Assembly (NCBI RefSeq): GCF_021043375.1
Contig: NZ_JAJNDV010000006.1
Coordinates: 62,001-126,000 of the forward strand
Source: Sphingomonas sp. IC-56
Lineage (GTDB): Bacteria > Pseudomonadota > Alphaproteobacteria > Sphingomonadales > Sphingomonadaceae
Direction: 5' to 3'
Length of the DNA stretch: 64,000 nt
Each line of letters begins with the position of its first letter. Position 1 is the first letter of the stretch. The position numbers and the translations under genes were made by a program. The notes beneath the pieces were generated by a model, which was given only the letters and a program-made list of their open reading frames with translations, searched no databases and was not told the DNA's origin. Of this stretch, positions 36,300-45,653 are shown piece after piece.

Positions 36300-37291
36300 G
36301 CCTCAGCTCCCGCTCGCCGCGCGTCGCGCCAGGCTTTCGCCCGCGCCTTCGCCCGCTCGCGCAGGTAGAGCATCGTGCCCAGCAGCCCCGGCGCAAACAA
36401 GGACACGCGGAACAGCGGCTTGCAGTAATCGGCAAAGCGCAGCTTGTACGCCGCGGGTGTCATCCCATTTCCCATCTTGTCATAGCAATCGATGGCAGGG
36501 TCCTCGAAACAATGGCGAATATGCAGTGCAGCGGCGACATAACCGAGCGACAGGTCAGCGAAATCCTCTTCATAGGCCACTTTCAGCACGAACAACCGCC
36601 GCCCGCCCAGAACGCCATATTCAAATGCCACCAGCTGCTCGCCATGCCACAGCAGCGCGGTGCGAAGCGCCCCCGCCGCAGCCGCATTGCGCGCCAGTTC
36701 GGTGTAGAATTTGGTGGTAACCGAGTCGTCCAGGATCGCCGTACCGCCCCGCCCCTTCCAGCCGGCTCGCTCCAGTTCGAACATCCGCTCGAGCAGCCCG
36801 TCCTCCGTAGGGTCCTGCGCCGTCACTTCGAAATGCATACCCATCGCGTCCATCGCCTTGCCACTGTCGCGACGCAGCCGATGCCGTATTCGCTTGCTCC
36901 GCGCGGCCAGCCAGGTTGAATAGCTGCCCCGGCAGTCGACCACGGGCGTCAGCGCATGCGGCGCGATCAGGACGCGGTGCCCCGACCAGCCGCGTGCCGC
37001 CTCCAGCAGCCGCGCATCCTCGCGCAGATATTCCAGCCGCACCATCGCGGCGCCGTCCAGCAGCCGCTCGGGCAAGTCGGGGCCAAGCATCGCCCCGGGC
37101 GCCGCATCATAGTTCACGCTGTGCGGGTTGGTCGCGCTGGCCAGCACGCAATAGCCGATCGGCCCCAGCCGCTCCCGCTTGGCAACCAGCGTCAGCCCTT
37201 CGCGCTGGAAAGCACCGCCAAAGGCAGCGTTCCACGCGTCGAACCAACCATCTGTCAGGTGAAAACAATCACCCGTTCCCGTTGCCAACAT
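36296..37291 (-). CDS. GNAT/FemAB-like acyltransferase (CelD/BcsL type)
   Basis: The 331-residue protein has the GNAT-fold domain typical of CelD-type proteins (PF13480-like). It shows the phrases RIRHRLRRDSGKAMDAMG near 134, FELERAGWKGRGG near 167, ALLWHGEQLVAFEYGVLGGRRLFVLKVAYEEDFADLSLGYVAAALHIRH near 217-265, and a CYDKMGNGMTPAAYKLRFAD end. These proteins accompany exopolysaccharide synthesis loci, but the acyl or amino-acyl substrate is seldom known. It overlaps the deacetylase by ATGA and faces another family member at 37353 across a 61-base divergent region. Confidence 0.75.
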   Translation of the reverse strand: MLATGTGDCFHLTDGWFDAWNAAFGGAFQREGLTLVAKRERLGPIGYCVLASATNPHSVNYDAAPGAMLGPDLPERLLDGAAMVRLEYLREDARLLEAARGWSGHRVLIAPHALTPVVDCRGSYSTWLAARSKRIRHRLRRDSGKAMDAMGMHFEVTAQDPTEDGLLERMFELERAGWKGRGGTAILDDSVTTKFYTELARNAAAAGALRTALLWHGEQLVAFEYGVLGGRRLFVLKVAYEEDFADLSLGYVAAALHIRHCFEDPAIDCYDKMGNGMTPAAYKLRFADYCKPLFRVSLFAPGLLGTMLYLRERAKARAKAWRDARRAGAEA

Positions 37292-37352
37292 TTAACCACT
37301 CTGAAATCGGCTGCCGCTAGTCAGGACCTACACCGCCGTTGACCAAGAATTC

Positions 37353-38450
37353 GTGAATGCAAGGATTGGGGTACCCGTCGCCGACATGACGATCGTCTCA
37401 CATCTCGCATCCATGCTTGAGGCTGGCGACGCCGCGGCGTTCGACGACTTCATGCGCGCGGGGCCTTTTAGCGCCTATCAACAGTCGCGCGCCTGGCCAC
37501 TGGCCGCGCCGGGCCATGACCGGCGGCAATGGCGGTATTTCCTCTGCCGCCAGAACGGCACGATGATCGGCGCCGCAGTGATCCGCTGCACCAAGCTGCC
37601 TATGGGCTTCTGGATGGCTAGCCTCCAGCGCGGCCCCATGGTTCACGACCCCGACCACCTCGCCGCCGTCCTCGGCGAACTAAAGCAGGCACTGCGCCGC
37701 AGCGGCTGCTGTCTAGTCCATCTCGGCCCGCGGGTGCGCGGGCGCGCGCTTCCCGCCATGGCAGAGGCAATGCGCAGCCACGGCTTTGCACCCGTGGACG
37801 CCCGCGACCAAGCGCTGCACAATGTCACCGGCATCGTCTGGCTCGACAAGCCCGAAGCCGACATTCTCGCTGGCTTCAAGCAACGCGCCCGCCGCGCCCT
37901 GCGCGCTGCGGAGAAAGCCGGGATCACCGTGCGGCCGGTCGATAGCCCTGCCGATCTCGACACCTATCAGCAGCTGCTCGACGCCTTCGCCGCCGCGCGT
38001 CCCGACTATGACATGCGCGGTCAGCCCGACGCCCGCGGCCAGGCCGCCTTGGTGGAAAGCCTCGGCGGCGCCCTGCTGCTCGCCGAGCGCGACGGCGTGG
38101 CGGTCGGCGCCCATGCCTTTGTGCGCCAGGCCGACGAGGCAATCTGGCTGTCGCTCGCCACGCTAGACCGCGGCGGCGCCTCGCCAGGCTATCCGCTGCT
38201 ATGGGAGGGCATGCGCCGCGCCCGCGCGCTGGGCTGTGTCGGCTATGATCTCGCCGGCCTGCCCGAGGACGAGCCGCAGGACCCCGGCGAGGCTGGCCGC
38301 GTCCAGTTCAAGAACGGCTTCGCCCCACACCGGCGCATCATGCCGCCGACCCAGGGCGCGTCCTTTGGCCCGGTGCCCCAATCGGTGCTGCTCGGCGCGC
38401 GCCGCGCCTATCGCACGTTTCAGCGGCTGCGGCATTCGGCCAATGGCTGA
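37353..38450 (+). CDS. FemAB-like/GNAT acyltransferase
   Basis: The 365-residue protein starts from GTG 37353; ATG 37386 (MTIVSHLAS) is an alternative. It has the double-GNAT architecture of FemAB-like proteins: an N-terminal part containing QSRAWPLAAPGHDRRQWRYFLC near 45, then LDKPEADILAGFKQRARRALRAAEKAGI near 165 and LLLAERDGVAVGAHAFVRQADEAIWLSLATLD near 233. It ends with YDLAGLPEDEPQDPGEAGRVQFKNGFAP near 300, a typical FemABX C-terminal pattern (loop then FK.GF). Known relatives add amino acids to peptidoglycan or acyl groups to polysaccharides. It overlaps the next gene by eight bases and leads a rightward operon of export genes. Confidence 0.75.
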   Translation: MNARIGVPVADMTIVSHLASMLEAGDAAAFDDFMRAGPFSAYQQSRAWPLAAPGHDRRQWRYFLCRQNGTMIGAAVIRCTKLPMGFWMASLQRGPMVHDPDHLAAVLGELKQALRRSGCCLVHLGPRVRGRALPAMAEAMRSHGFAPVDARDQALHNVTGIVWLDKPEADILAGFKQRARRALRAAEKAGITVRPVDSPADLDTYQQLLDAFAAARPDYDMRGQPDARGQAALVESLGGALLLAERDGVAVGAHAFVRQADEAIWLSLATLDRGGASPGYPLLWEGMRRARALGCVGYDLAGLPEDEPQDPGEAGRVQFKNGFAPHRRIMPPTQGASFGPVPQSVLLGARRAYRTFQRLRHSANG

Positions 38451-39111
38451 CTCGCTCCCCGCCAAGCTGCGCCGGCGCGTGGCCGAGCAAGGGCTCGGGC
38501 GCACCGTGCGCAAGCTGCTCGGCGATCACGTCTTCCGCCATAGCGCCAGCGTGGTGTTGGAATGCCGCTCCGAATGGCAGAACGCTGCGCCCGCCCGCCC
38601 TGTGCCCGGCCTAGACTTCCTGGTGGTGCGCCAGACCGATGCGCTGCCACCCTTATGCCCCTGGCTTGCCCCGCGACATGCCGACTTCCAGCAGATGCTC
38701 GCCCGCGGAAAGGTCGGCCTGTTCGCTCTGCGCGACGGGCAGGCGGTCGGCTGTGTGTGGCTGTCGCTGAAGGATCATCACGACCCCAGGTCGCGCGAAC
38801 ATTATCCCGTCGCCCCCGGGGAGGCGTATCAATTCTGCGCGCTCACCGAGCCAAGCGAACGCCGGCGCGGCACGACCCTCGCGCTCGGGCGCTTTGGACT
38901 GACGGCGATGCGCGAGCTGGGCATCCACCGCCTTTTCGGGGTCGTCGACCGCCAGAACCGCGCCTCGTACCAGGTGATGCGCTATTTCGGGTATCGTGAG
39001 TGCGGCATGCTGGTGCGCCACTTCAGCATCCTCCACACACGCTGGACTCGCGTGTCGCGCTATGCGGGCACGCTGGGGCTCCGCGGACAGCGGACGGACA
39101 AGCGCGCATGA
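38443..39111 (+). CDS. GNAT-family N-acetyltransferase-like protein
   Basis: The 222-residue protein has an extended N-terminus and a GNAT core in the second half: GLFALRDGQAVGCVWLSL near 92, YQFCALTEPSERRRGTTLALGRFGLTAMRELG near 127 (the R-R-G-x acetyl-CoA loop) and LFGVVDRQNRASYQVMRYFGYRE near 165. ATG 38443 sits inside the stop of the previous gene, so they are translationally coupled. The acceptor is unknown; the location between a FemAB-like gene and the flippase suggests sugar or sugar-lipid acylation. Confidence 0.78.
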   Translation: MADSLPAKLRRRVAEQGLGRTVRKLLGDHVFRHSASVVLECRSEWQNAAPARPVPGLDFLVVRQTDALPPLCPWLAPRHADFQQMLARGKVGLFALRDGQAVGCVWLSLKDHHDPRSREHYPVAPGEAYQFCALTEPSERRRGTTLALGRFGLTAMRELGIHRLFGVVDRQNRASYQVMRYFGYRECGMLVRHFSILHTRWTRVSRYAGTLGLRGQRTDKRA

Positions 39112-40715
39112 CGGTCCAGGCCGCCGGCGCCCCGCCGGCCAGCAGCGCGAAACGGACGCTGGTCCGCTCCGCCGGCGTCGTGGCCCTCATCCGCGGCCTC
39201 GATTTCGGCCTGTCGTTTCTCGTGTCGGTACTGCTCGCCAATCGCTTTGGAGCCTCGGGACAGCTCGACGCCTTCTTCCTCGCCCGCCGCACCACCGTCG
39301 GCATCGCCGACACCATCCGCAAGCTGGTCGGCCAAGTGGTGCTGCCGCCGGTGATCGCCGCAGTCGACCGCGGCATCGCTCCCAGCGTCCACCTTCTCCC
39401 CCGCCGCTCGGCCTGGTTCCTCGCCACCTTCGCGCTGGTGATGCTCGCCGGCATGCTCGTTCCGGGCGTGCTCGTTTCCCTGTTCGCGCCGGGCTTCAAA
39501 GGCGCGCAGCATAGCCTCACCGAGCAGATGATGCGCATCATGATGCCGCTGCTCCCCATCGCCGTGGTCGCCTCGCTGCTCGCTGCCATTCTGCAGGCCC
39601 GCCGCAAGTATCTGCTCAGCGAGGGCACCAACCTGGTCCAGCGCGCGATCCTGGTCCTCGTCCTCGCTCTGTTCGTGCCGCCGCTCGGCATCGTCGCGGG
39701 CGCATGGACCATGCTGGTCAGCGGCGTGGTCGGCTTCCTGATCCTGCTCGCCGGTGCCTGGACGATCGTCCGGCCGCGCGGTTCACCGGCGCGCAGCGGC
39801 TCGACCGAAGACACGCCCGCCCCGGTCAAGAGTCAAGGCCTCGCCGCCGCAATCGTTATCAACCTGTACTTCCAAGCATCGAATCTGCTCGATTTCGGCT
39901 TCGCCTCTACCACCCAGGACGGCGGCGTCGCCGCGCTCGAGTATGGCTCGCGCCTGGTGTCGCTGGTGCCTGGACTCGTCATGTCCAGCCTCGCTACCGT
40001 GCTCGCGCCCGAACTCATCCGCGCCGTTCAGCACGCCAACCGGGCCGAAGCCGCGGCGGGTATACAGCGTTTCCAGCGCATCGCCCTGTTCGCCCAGCTG
40101 CCGGTGTCGGTGGGCATGATGCTTGGCGCCCCGCTGATGGTCAGCGCGCTGTTCGGCCACGGCGCCTTCGATGCCACCGCGATCGCCACCGCCGCCGCCT
40201 GCACCGCCGGCTACGCCGCAGCAGCAATCTTCCTCGCCCCTATGAGTGCGATCACCTCGGCCATCTATGCCGATCCCCACGCGCCCTCGCTGCGTGACCT
40301 CAGCATCATCGCCATTCTCGGTCTGACAATCCGGAGCGCCCTTCTCGCAGTCGCCGCGCCTTTATGGGGCGCAGCCGGCATCGCCTGGGCGGCAGCGGCG
40401 GCAACCGCTATCATCTTCGGCGTCGCCCAGATCGTCGCCGTCCGCCGCTTCCACCATTTCCACTTGTCCGCCCAGCTCACCGATCTGGCGCGCAACGCGC
40501 TGTGCGCCGCCGTTGCAGGCATGGCCGGCTGGGCCCTGCTCCACCTCGTCCCGGTCCCGAAGTTAGTCGTGACCGAACTCGCCCTGCTCACCGCCTTAGG
40601 CGCGCTCGTGGTCCTCGTTTATCTCGGCGCCGCCTTGATGCTGCGCGTCCCCGAAGTCGCAAACCTCCGCGACATCGCCCAGGCACTCACCACCAAGTTC
40701 CGCCGCCGCGCATGA
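39108..40715 (+). CDS. Wzx/MurJ-like polysaccharide repeat-unit flippase
   Basis: The 535-residue protein has about fourteen hydrophobic helices in the MATE/MurJ superfamily. Signatures: an N-terminal GVVALIRGLDFGLSFLVSVLLANRFGASGQLDAFFLARR near 22-60, PLLPIAVVASLLAAILQARRKYLLSEGTNLVQ near 147, and LAAAIVINLYFQASNLLDFGFAS near 245. It moves lipid-linked repeat units across the inner membrane. Start overlaps the previous stop (ATGA), and ATGA also links it to the next glycosyltransferase gene. MurJ itself normally has about 510 residues and stands near cell-wall genes, so the export role is preferred. Confidence 0.85.
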   Translation: MTVQAAGAPPASSAKRTLVRSAGVVALIRGLDFGLSFLVSVLLANRFGASGQLDAFFLARRTTVGIADTIRKLVGQVVLPPVIAAVDRGIAPSVHLLPRRSAWFLATFALVMLAGMLVPGVLVSLFAPGFKGAQHSLTEQMMRIMMPLLPIAVVASLLAAILQARRKYLLSEGTNLVQRAILVLVLALFVPPLGIVAGAWTMLVSGVVGFLILLAGAWTIVRPRGSPARSGSTEDTPAPVKSQGLAAAIVINLYFQASNLLDFGFASTTQDGGVAALEYGSRLVSLVPGLVMSSLATVLAPELIRAVQHANRAEAAAGIQRFQRIALFAQLPVSVGMMLGAPLMVSALFGHGAFDATAIATAAACTAGYAAAAIFLAPMSAITSAIYADPHAPSLRDLSIIAILGLTIRSALLAVAAPLWGAAGIAWAAAAATAIIFGVAQIVAVRRFHHFHLSAQLTDLARNALCAAVAGMAGWALLHLVPVPKLVVTELALLTALGALVVLVYLGAALMLRVPEVANLRDIAQALTTKFRRRA

Positions 40716-41788
40716 CCCCGCGCCGCATCGCCTTTCTCCTCCCCCATTTCCGCACCGGCGGCGCCGAGCGCGTCGTGCTTAACTGGATAGAAGCGCTGGA
40801 CCGCACCCGCTACCAACCGGTCCTCATGCTTGGCCGCCAGGAAGGTGCGTTCCTCGACCTGCTTCCCGCAGACGTTTCGCGGATCGCCTTGGGCGGCCGC
40901 CGCGCCCTGCTCCGTCCGCTGCGTATCGCCCGCGCACTCGCCCGCCACCGCATCGACATCGCCTATTCCGCCACCAGCGCGATGAACCTCGCGCTCCTCG
41001 CCGCACCCACGCGCGTGCCGCGCATCGTCTCGGAGCATACCTCGCCCGGCGCCTTTCGCCGCGAAAAGAAGTGGCCCCGCCTCCGCCGCGCCGCCACTAG
41101 CCTGCTGTACCGCCGCGCCGCCGCTATCGCCGTACCGACCCAGGCCATCGCCGCCGAAGTCGCCGCCCCTCGCGTCCAGGTCCTCCCCAACCCTGTGCTG
41201 CGCACTGTCCCCGATCACCTTCCGCCGCGAGTGCCCGAGGGCATCAGGCTGGTCGCCGCGGGTCGCCTCGTCCCGGCCAAGGGCTTCGACACCCTGATCG
41301 AAGCCGCCGCTTTGCTCGCGCGGCAGGGTGTCCCGTTCACGCTCGCCATCCATGGCGAAGGGCCCCTGCGCGAAGACCTCCAGCAACGCATCGCCACCCA
41401 CGGCCTGGAAGACCGCGTAACCCTCCCCGGTCAGACCGCCGACCTGCCCGCCGCCTTCCGCGAAGCAGACCTGCTCGTCTCATCCTCCCGCCGCGAAGGC
41501 TTCGGCAACGTCCTGATCGAGGCCATGGCCGAAGGACTGCCCGTCCTGGCCACCCGTGCCGGAGGCCCCGAAACCTTCATCAACTCCGACGTGAACGGCT
41601 TCCTAGTTCAACCCGACGACGCGCCGGCCCTTGCCCAGGCGATCCAGGCCCTGCTGTCCCATCCCCACCGCAGGCTCTCGGTGCGCGCCGCCGCGCTCGA
41701 AACTGCACGCGGCTATGGCGTGGAAGAATCCACCCGCGCTTTCACCGCCCTGCTCGACGCGATCCTCACACCGTCAACAGCGCCTTAA
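40712..41788 (+). CDS. Glycosyltransferase family 4
   Basis: The 358-residue protein opens with RIAFLLPHFRTGGAERVVLNW near 5-25, a classic GT4 nucleotide-sugar/acceptor start. The second Rossmann domain shows LVAAGRLVPAKGFDTLIEAAALL near 178, LAIHGEGPLREDL near 207 and the EX7E motif SRREGFGNVLIEAMAEGLPVLATRAGGPETF near 255. It should add one sugar to the lipid-linked repeat unit in the cytoplasm. The start overlaps the flippase gene by ATGA. Donor sugar and linkage are not assignable. Confidence 0.88.
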   Translation: MTPRRIAFLLPHFRTGGAERVVLNWIEALDRTRYQPVLMLGRQEGAFLDLLPADVSRIALGGRRALLRPLRIARALARHRIDIAYSATSAMNLALLAAPTRVPRIVSEHTSPGAFRREKKWPRLRRAATSLLYRRAAAIAVPTQAIAAEVAAPRVQVLPNPVLRTVPDHLPPRVPEGIRLVAAGRLVPAKGFDTLIEAAALLARQGVPFTLAIHGEGPLREDLQQRIATHGLEDRVTLPGQTADLPAAFREADLLVSSSRREGFGNVLIEAMAEGLPVLATRAGGPETFINSDVNGFLVQPDDAPALAQAIQALLSHPHRRLSVRAAALETARGYGVEESTRAFTALLDAILTPSTAP

Positions 41789-41846
41789 GAGTAAAGTTAC
41801 GTAGGCCGTGCATACACAGATCCGACTATTTACCCGTGAGGCACTG

Positions 41847-42596
41847 ATGCGCCGCCGTTTCCTATGCGCGACTTGCGCCGTGCTGTTCATTACCGGCTGT
41901 GCCGGGCCGGTGCGCTATGCGCCCGCGCCCGAGGTGGCGCTCACCTCCGGCTCGCTCGATCTCGCGCGTGAGGCTACCCGCATGGTCGAGGCTCGGCTGG
42001 ACCAGGATGGCGACTTCCATCCCGGTGACCTGGTACGGCTGAACTTCCCCTATATGCCGCAGCTCAACACCGATCAGCGGGTCCAGCTCTCCGGTTCGAT
42101 CAGCCCGCCGCTGCTTGCCCCCATATCGATCCGCGGCACCACCGCGGCGCAGCTCCAGGCGCAGCTAAAGACGCTATACCGTGCCAAGCTCGCGCGGCCC
42201 GAAGTCTCCGTCTCTCTGCTCGAATATAACCGCCCGCCACCCCCACCCGAGATCTTCGTGCTCGGCGAGGTCGTGAAGCCGGGCAATTTCCCCTATCGCG
42301 ACGGCACCACGCCCTTCGAAGGCATCGCCCGCGCCGGCGGCGGAAACCGCGACGCCGATCTCTCGCGCGTGGTCGCACTCACGCCAGTGGGCGACAAGCT
42401 CGAAGCGCGCATGCTCGACTTGTCCGCCACGCTGCACGGCAGCCAGCGCCCGATTGACTATCTGCCGCCCTACACCATCCTGATCGTGCCCCCGACCGGC
42501 ATCGCGCGCGACGTCGACCGCGCCCGGCAGATCCGCCAGATCATCGGCTTCAACGGCGTCAACCTCGGCTCGTCCGTCACGCTGATCCAGCCCTGA
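41847..42596 (+). CDS. Polysaccharide export outer-membrane lipoprotein (Wza-like)
   Basis: The 249-residue protein has a signal peptide ending in lipobox FITGCAG near 14-20. A polysaccharide biosynthesis/export (Poly_export) domain follows near 47-130 (GDFHPGDLVRLNFPYMP, LAPISIRGTTAAQLQAQL), with a SLBB-type domain (EIFVLGEVVKPGNFPYRDGTTPFEGIARAGGG near 138-170). The lipoprotein forms the outer-membrane exit channel for the polymer. Full-size E. coli Wza has about 380 residues, so this is a short version, lacking the C-terminal membrane helix. ATG 41847 has a GAGG ribosome site; a frame to 41808 is open. The next gene starts within its stop (TGATG). Confidence 0.88.
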   Translation: MRRRFLCATCAVLFITGCAGPVRYAPAPEVALTSGSLDLAREATRMVEARLDQDGDFHPGDLVRLNFPYMPQLNTDQRVQLSGSISPPLLAPISIRGTTAAQLQAQLKTLYRAKLARPEVSVSLLEYNRPPPPPEIFVLGEVVKPGNFPYRDGTTPFEGIARAGGGNRDADLSRVVALTPVGDKLEARMLDLSATLHGSQRPIDYLPPYTILIVPPTGIARDVDRARQIRQIIGFNGVNLGSSVTLIQP

Positions 42597-44371
42597 TGAG
42601 CCTCGGCCTCACCTATCTGCACATCGTGCTCTCGCGCTGGCGCATGGTCCTCGCCAGCGTGGTGCTGTGCACGGTGACGGCCTGGGCCTTCAGCACCTTC
42701 TATCTCGCGCAAAAGCCCAAGTTCGAGGCCGCGGCCAGGCTCAACATCGTGCCGACCTCCGAAGAGCTCGGCTACGCCACCCGCTTCGTGCGCGGCTCCA
42801 CCTTCGACGGCGGCAGCGTCCTGCTAGGCACCTATGCCGAATATGCCCGTACGCGCCCGGTCGTGGAGCCGATCGTCGACCGCTATATCGCCGAACAGGC
42901 CGCCGCCTCGGGCATGAGCGCCGAGCGCTGGATCGCCGCGAACACCGGTGCGCCTGGCTTCTCGCCCGGCCGCATCCTCTCGATCCTCAACTATGGCCAG
43001 GCGCCGACCGTCCCGCTGCGCGAGGACATGATCCAGGCGGTCGTCGAGGATACGAAGATCGAGAATGTAGAGGGTACCTACCTCGTCCGGCTGACGGTGG
43101 AATGGGACGATCCCAAGTCCGCCGCCTGGTTCGCCAACGCACTCTCCGGCGCGATCATCGCCCATGCCGAGGAAGCATCGCGCAAAACCGGCCAGCAGCT
43201 CGCCGGCACGCTCGAAAACCGCCTGGACGAGAAGCGTGCCGAGCTCGCAACCGTGCTCAAGCAGTCGCGCGATCTGAAGTCGGGCATCGGCGTGGTCGAC
43301 ATCGACCGCCAGAAGCAATCCCTGCTCGAGGCACGCCTGCTCGAACAGGCGCAGTTGACCACCGATCAGGCCACGCTGGATTCCGCCCGCAGCCAGGTCG
43401 CGGCCCTGCGCAGCCAGGCGAATGGCAAGCTGTCGAGCGCCCAGCAGACGCTGGAACAGACGATCGCCGTCGAAGGACCCCGCGCCGCCGGCCTGGCCCG
43501 CAGCGTCGCGGTCCGCACCGCGCGCATCGGCCAGATCGACAAGCAGATCGCGGGTCTCGGCGGCTCGGAGGACCGCATCAAGGCGCTCGACGACCGCGCC
43601 ACCGCGCTCCAGGCGGAAGTCGCCGCCTTGACCGAGCGGGTGAGTTTCAGCCGCACCGAGAACCTGGTCAACGGCCCGCGCATCCAGCTGATCGAACGCG
43701 CGACCCCGCCGCTGGTGCGCAGCTCGCCCAAGATCTTCTTCAACACGGTGCTCGGCTTCATCGCCGGCTGCGCGCTTGCCGCCTGCATGCTGCTGCTGCT
43801 CGGCCCCCGCAAACCCCGCCCGGAGGCTGCAGAAGCCGAGCCGCTCCCCCTCGCGGCGACCGCGCCGCCACCGCTGGTCGAAGCCCCGCTCGCGGAGGAG
43901 CCAGCGCCGGTCCGCCAGCTACCGGCCGACCACCCTTCGCCCTTCCGCCTGCCGCGCCCCGCAAATGGCGTCTCCTACACGCCCGACGAAATCGCTGGCC
44001 TGATGGAGCCGCTGAAAGCCTGGCTCGCCGAACCGCTGGCGCCGGACGGCCGCGCATTGTTCGTCGGCGGCGTCGGCGGCGACCTCGACGCCAAATATCT
44101 CTCCCAGCTGCTCCACGGCCTGCTGCGCCGCGCGGGCGCCGTGCTGCAGATCATCGATGCGACGCAAAGCGACGTCCACTGGGAGGGGGCGGGCAAGCCC
44201 TTTGTCTATCTCGGCGGTCTGGACGGCAGCGCCCGGCCCGAGCTGCTGTCGCATCTGCCCGCCGACGGGCACCTCGTGCTCGCCGGTGACGAGGCTGCGC
44301 ACCCGGACTGGCGCACCCGCGCCGAAGACGCGCCGGCCCAGGGCGCCTATGTCGTCGCTTTCGAGCGCTGA
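42596..44371 (+). CDS. Polysaccharide co-polymerase (Wzc/Wzz type) with a degenerate kinase domain
   Basis: The 591-residue inner-membrane protein has a first helix (MVLASVVLCTVTAWAFSTFYLAQ near 16-38) and a Wzz domain. A long coiled-coil region near 195-345 (repeated LEARLLEQAQLTTDQATLDSARSQVAAL-like heptads) is followed by a second helix (VLGFIAGCALAACMLLLLGPRKP near 385-407). After a Pro-rich linker, the last 110 residues resemble a bacterial tyrosine-kinase fold. They carry GGVGGDLDAKYLSQ near 487 where Walker A GxxxxGK(S/T) should stand, and no tyrosine-rich tail. Wzc proteins regulate chain length and export. Kinase activity is unlikely here. Confidence 0.85.
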   Translation: MSLGLTYLHIVLSRWRMVLASVVLCTVTAWAFSTFYLAQKPKFEAAARLNIVPTSEELGYATRFVRGSTFDGGSVLLGTYAEYARTRPVVEPIVDRYIAEQAAASGMSAERWIAANTGAPGFSPGRILSILNYGQAPTVPLREDMIQAVVEDTKIENVEGTYLVRLTVEWDDPKSAAWFANALSGAIIAHAEEASRKTGQQLAGTLENRLDEKRAELATVLKQSRDLKSGIGVVDIDRQKQSLLEARLLEQAQLTTDQATLDSARSQVAALRSQANGKLSSAQQTLEQTIAVEGPRAAGLARSVAVRTARIGQIDKQIAGLGGSEDRIKALDDRATALQAEVAALTERVSFSRTENLVNGPRIQLIERATPPLVRSSPKIFFNTVLGFIAGCALAACMLLLLGPRKPRPEAAEAEPLPLAATAPPPLVEAPLAEEPAPVRQLPADHPSPFRLPRPANGVSYTPDEIAGLMEPLKAWLAEPLAPDGRALFVGGVGGDLDAKYLSQLLHGLLRRAGAVLQIIDATQSDVHWEGAGKPFVYLGGLDGSARPELLSHLPADGHLVLAGDEAAHPDWRTRAEDAPAQGAYVVAFER

Positions 44372-45653
44372 GCCCGCCATCCGCGCGCCCGAAGCAGACG
44401 CGATGCGCGCGCTCGCGATGGTGCCGCTGCTCGTCTATGCGGTGCTCGGCCAGCTCGACGCGGTCGGCAACCGCATCTCCGCGGGACTTCCGATCGGCAC
44501 GACCGAGCTGACGCTTGCCGCCCTGCTCGGCACCACCCTGCTCGTCTGCCTCCTCCCCGACACCGCGCCGCTGCGCGCGCGCGGCACCACCGGTGCACGG
44601 CTTATCGCGATGCTGTTCTGCTGGGCGGTGTTCAGCTGGACCCTGTCGCGGCACAAGGATGCCGGGCTCGCCTATCTGATCCAGCTTGCTATCGCGATCC
44701 TGCCCGCGCTCTGCACGCTGGTCATCGTCGATCGGCCCGAGCGTCTCCGCCTTCTTCTCTGGGCCATCATCGGCGCCGGCGCCGTGTCGGCCGCGATCGT
44801 GCTGATCGAATCGCGCACCGGCACCCGCATCGTCTCCACCTCCATCGCCGCCACCACCGCCGGGTTCGAAGGGGTCGCACGCTCCGCGGGCGGGTCGGAC
44901 GAGAACCCCACCACCGCCGCGCAGATGCTGCTGGTCTCGGTCGGACTCGCCGCCGGGCTCCTGTTCGCGGGACAGTCCCGATACCGCCCTGCGCTGGCGG
45001 CGGTCCTCGCCATCGGTGCCGCAGCTTTGGTGCTCGGCGGCGCGCGCAGCGCGGTGCTGGGCCTGGGTGCGGCCGTCGCGCTAATGGTCTGGCGCTTCCG
45101 GCACCGCCCGATCTTTCCCCTGCTGGTTGTCGGCGGCCTCGTCGCCGTCGTGGCGGCGATCCCGTTCCTGCCCCCCACGTTGCTCGACCGTTTCGCAGCG
45201 ATTGGCAACTTCGGACAGGATCAGACACTTTATCGCCGGATCAGCTACCTCCGCATCGGCGCCGACCTGCTCGAACACTCCCCCATTTGGGGTGTCGGCC
45301 CAGGCAATTTTCCCCTCTACTATGTCACCGACCCCTATCGCTGGATGCCGGGACGTGAGCCGTTTCCGCGTGAACTTCACAACACCTATCTCGATGCCGC
45401 CACCGAATATGGCCTGGTCGGCTTCCTGATCTTCGCCGCCCTGCTCGCCTATGCACTGCTCTCCGCGCGCCGCGCTGCGGCCTCGTCCGATCCGACCCTT
45501 GCCCAGTGCGGCTATGCGCTCGGGATCGCGCTTGCTGGGTTGCTGGTCGCCTGCTTCTTCATGCCGCACAAGGATCTGCGCTATCTCTGGCTGGTCCTCG
45601 GCCTCGCCATTCAATCCGGACGGCTGCGCGCCGTCAAAGGAACTGCTCCGTGA
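44349..45653 (+). CDS. O-antigen ligase/Wzy-like polymerase
   Basis: The 434-residue protein has about eleven or twelve membrane helices. It has the large periplasmic loop of the Wzy/WaaL (PF04932-like) family, with LDRFAAIGNFGQDQTLYRRISYLRIGADLLEHSPIWGVGPGNF near 280-320, where the R-x(n)-G-x-G-x(n)-F pattern is typical, then HNTYLDAATEYGLVG near 343. It joins repeat units into long polymer in the periplasm. I used ATG 44349, which overlaps the Wzc-type gene by 23 bases; ATG 44403 is an alternative. It overlaps the next gene by GTGA. Confidence 0.82.
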   Translation: MSSLSSAEPAIRAPEADAMRALAMVPLLVYAVLGQLDAVGNRISAGLPIGTTELTLAALLGTTLLVCLLPDTAPLRARGTTGARLIAMLFCWAVFSWTLSRHKDAGLAYLIQLAIAILPALCTLVIVDRPERLRLLLWAIIGAGAVSAAIVLIESRTGTRIVSTSIAATTAGFEGVARSAGGSDENPTTAAQMLLVSVGLAAGLLFAGQSRYRPALAAVLAIGAAALVLGGARSAVLGLGAAVALMVWRFRHRPIFPLLVVGGLVAVVAAIPFLPPTLLDRFAAIGNFGQDQTLYRRISYLRIGADLLEHSPIWGVGPGNFPLYYVTDPYRWMPGREPFPRELHNTYLDAATEYGLVGFLIFAALLAYALLSARRAAASSDPTLAQCGYALGIALAGLLVACFFMPHKDLRYLWLVLGLAIQSGRLRAVKGTAP

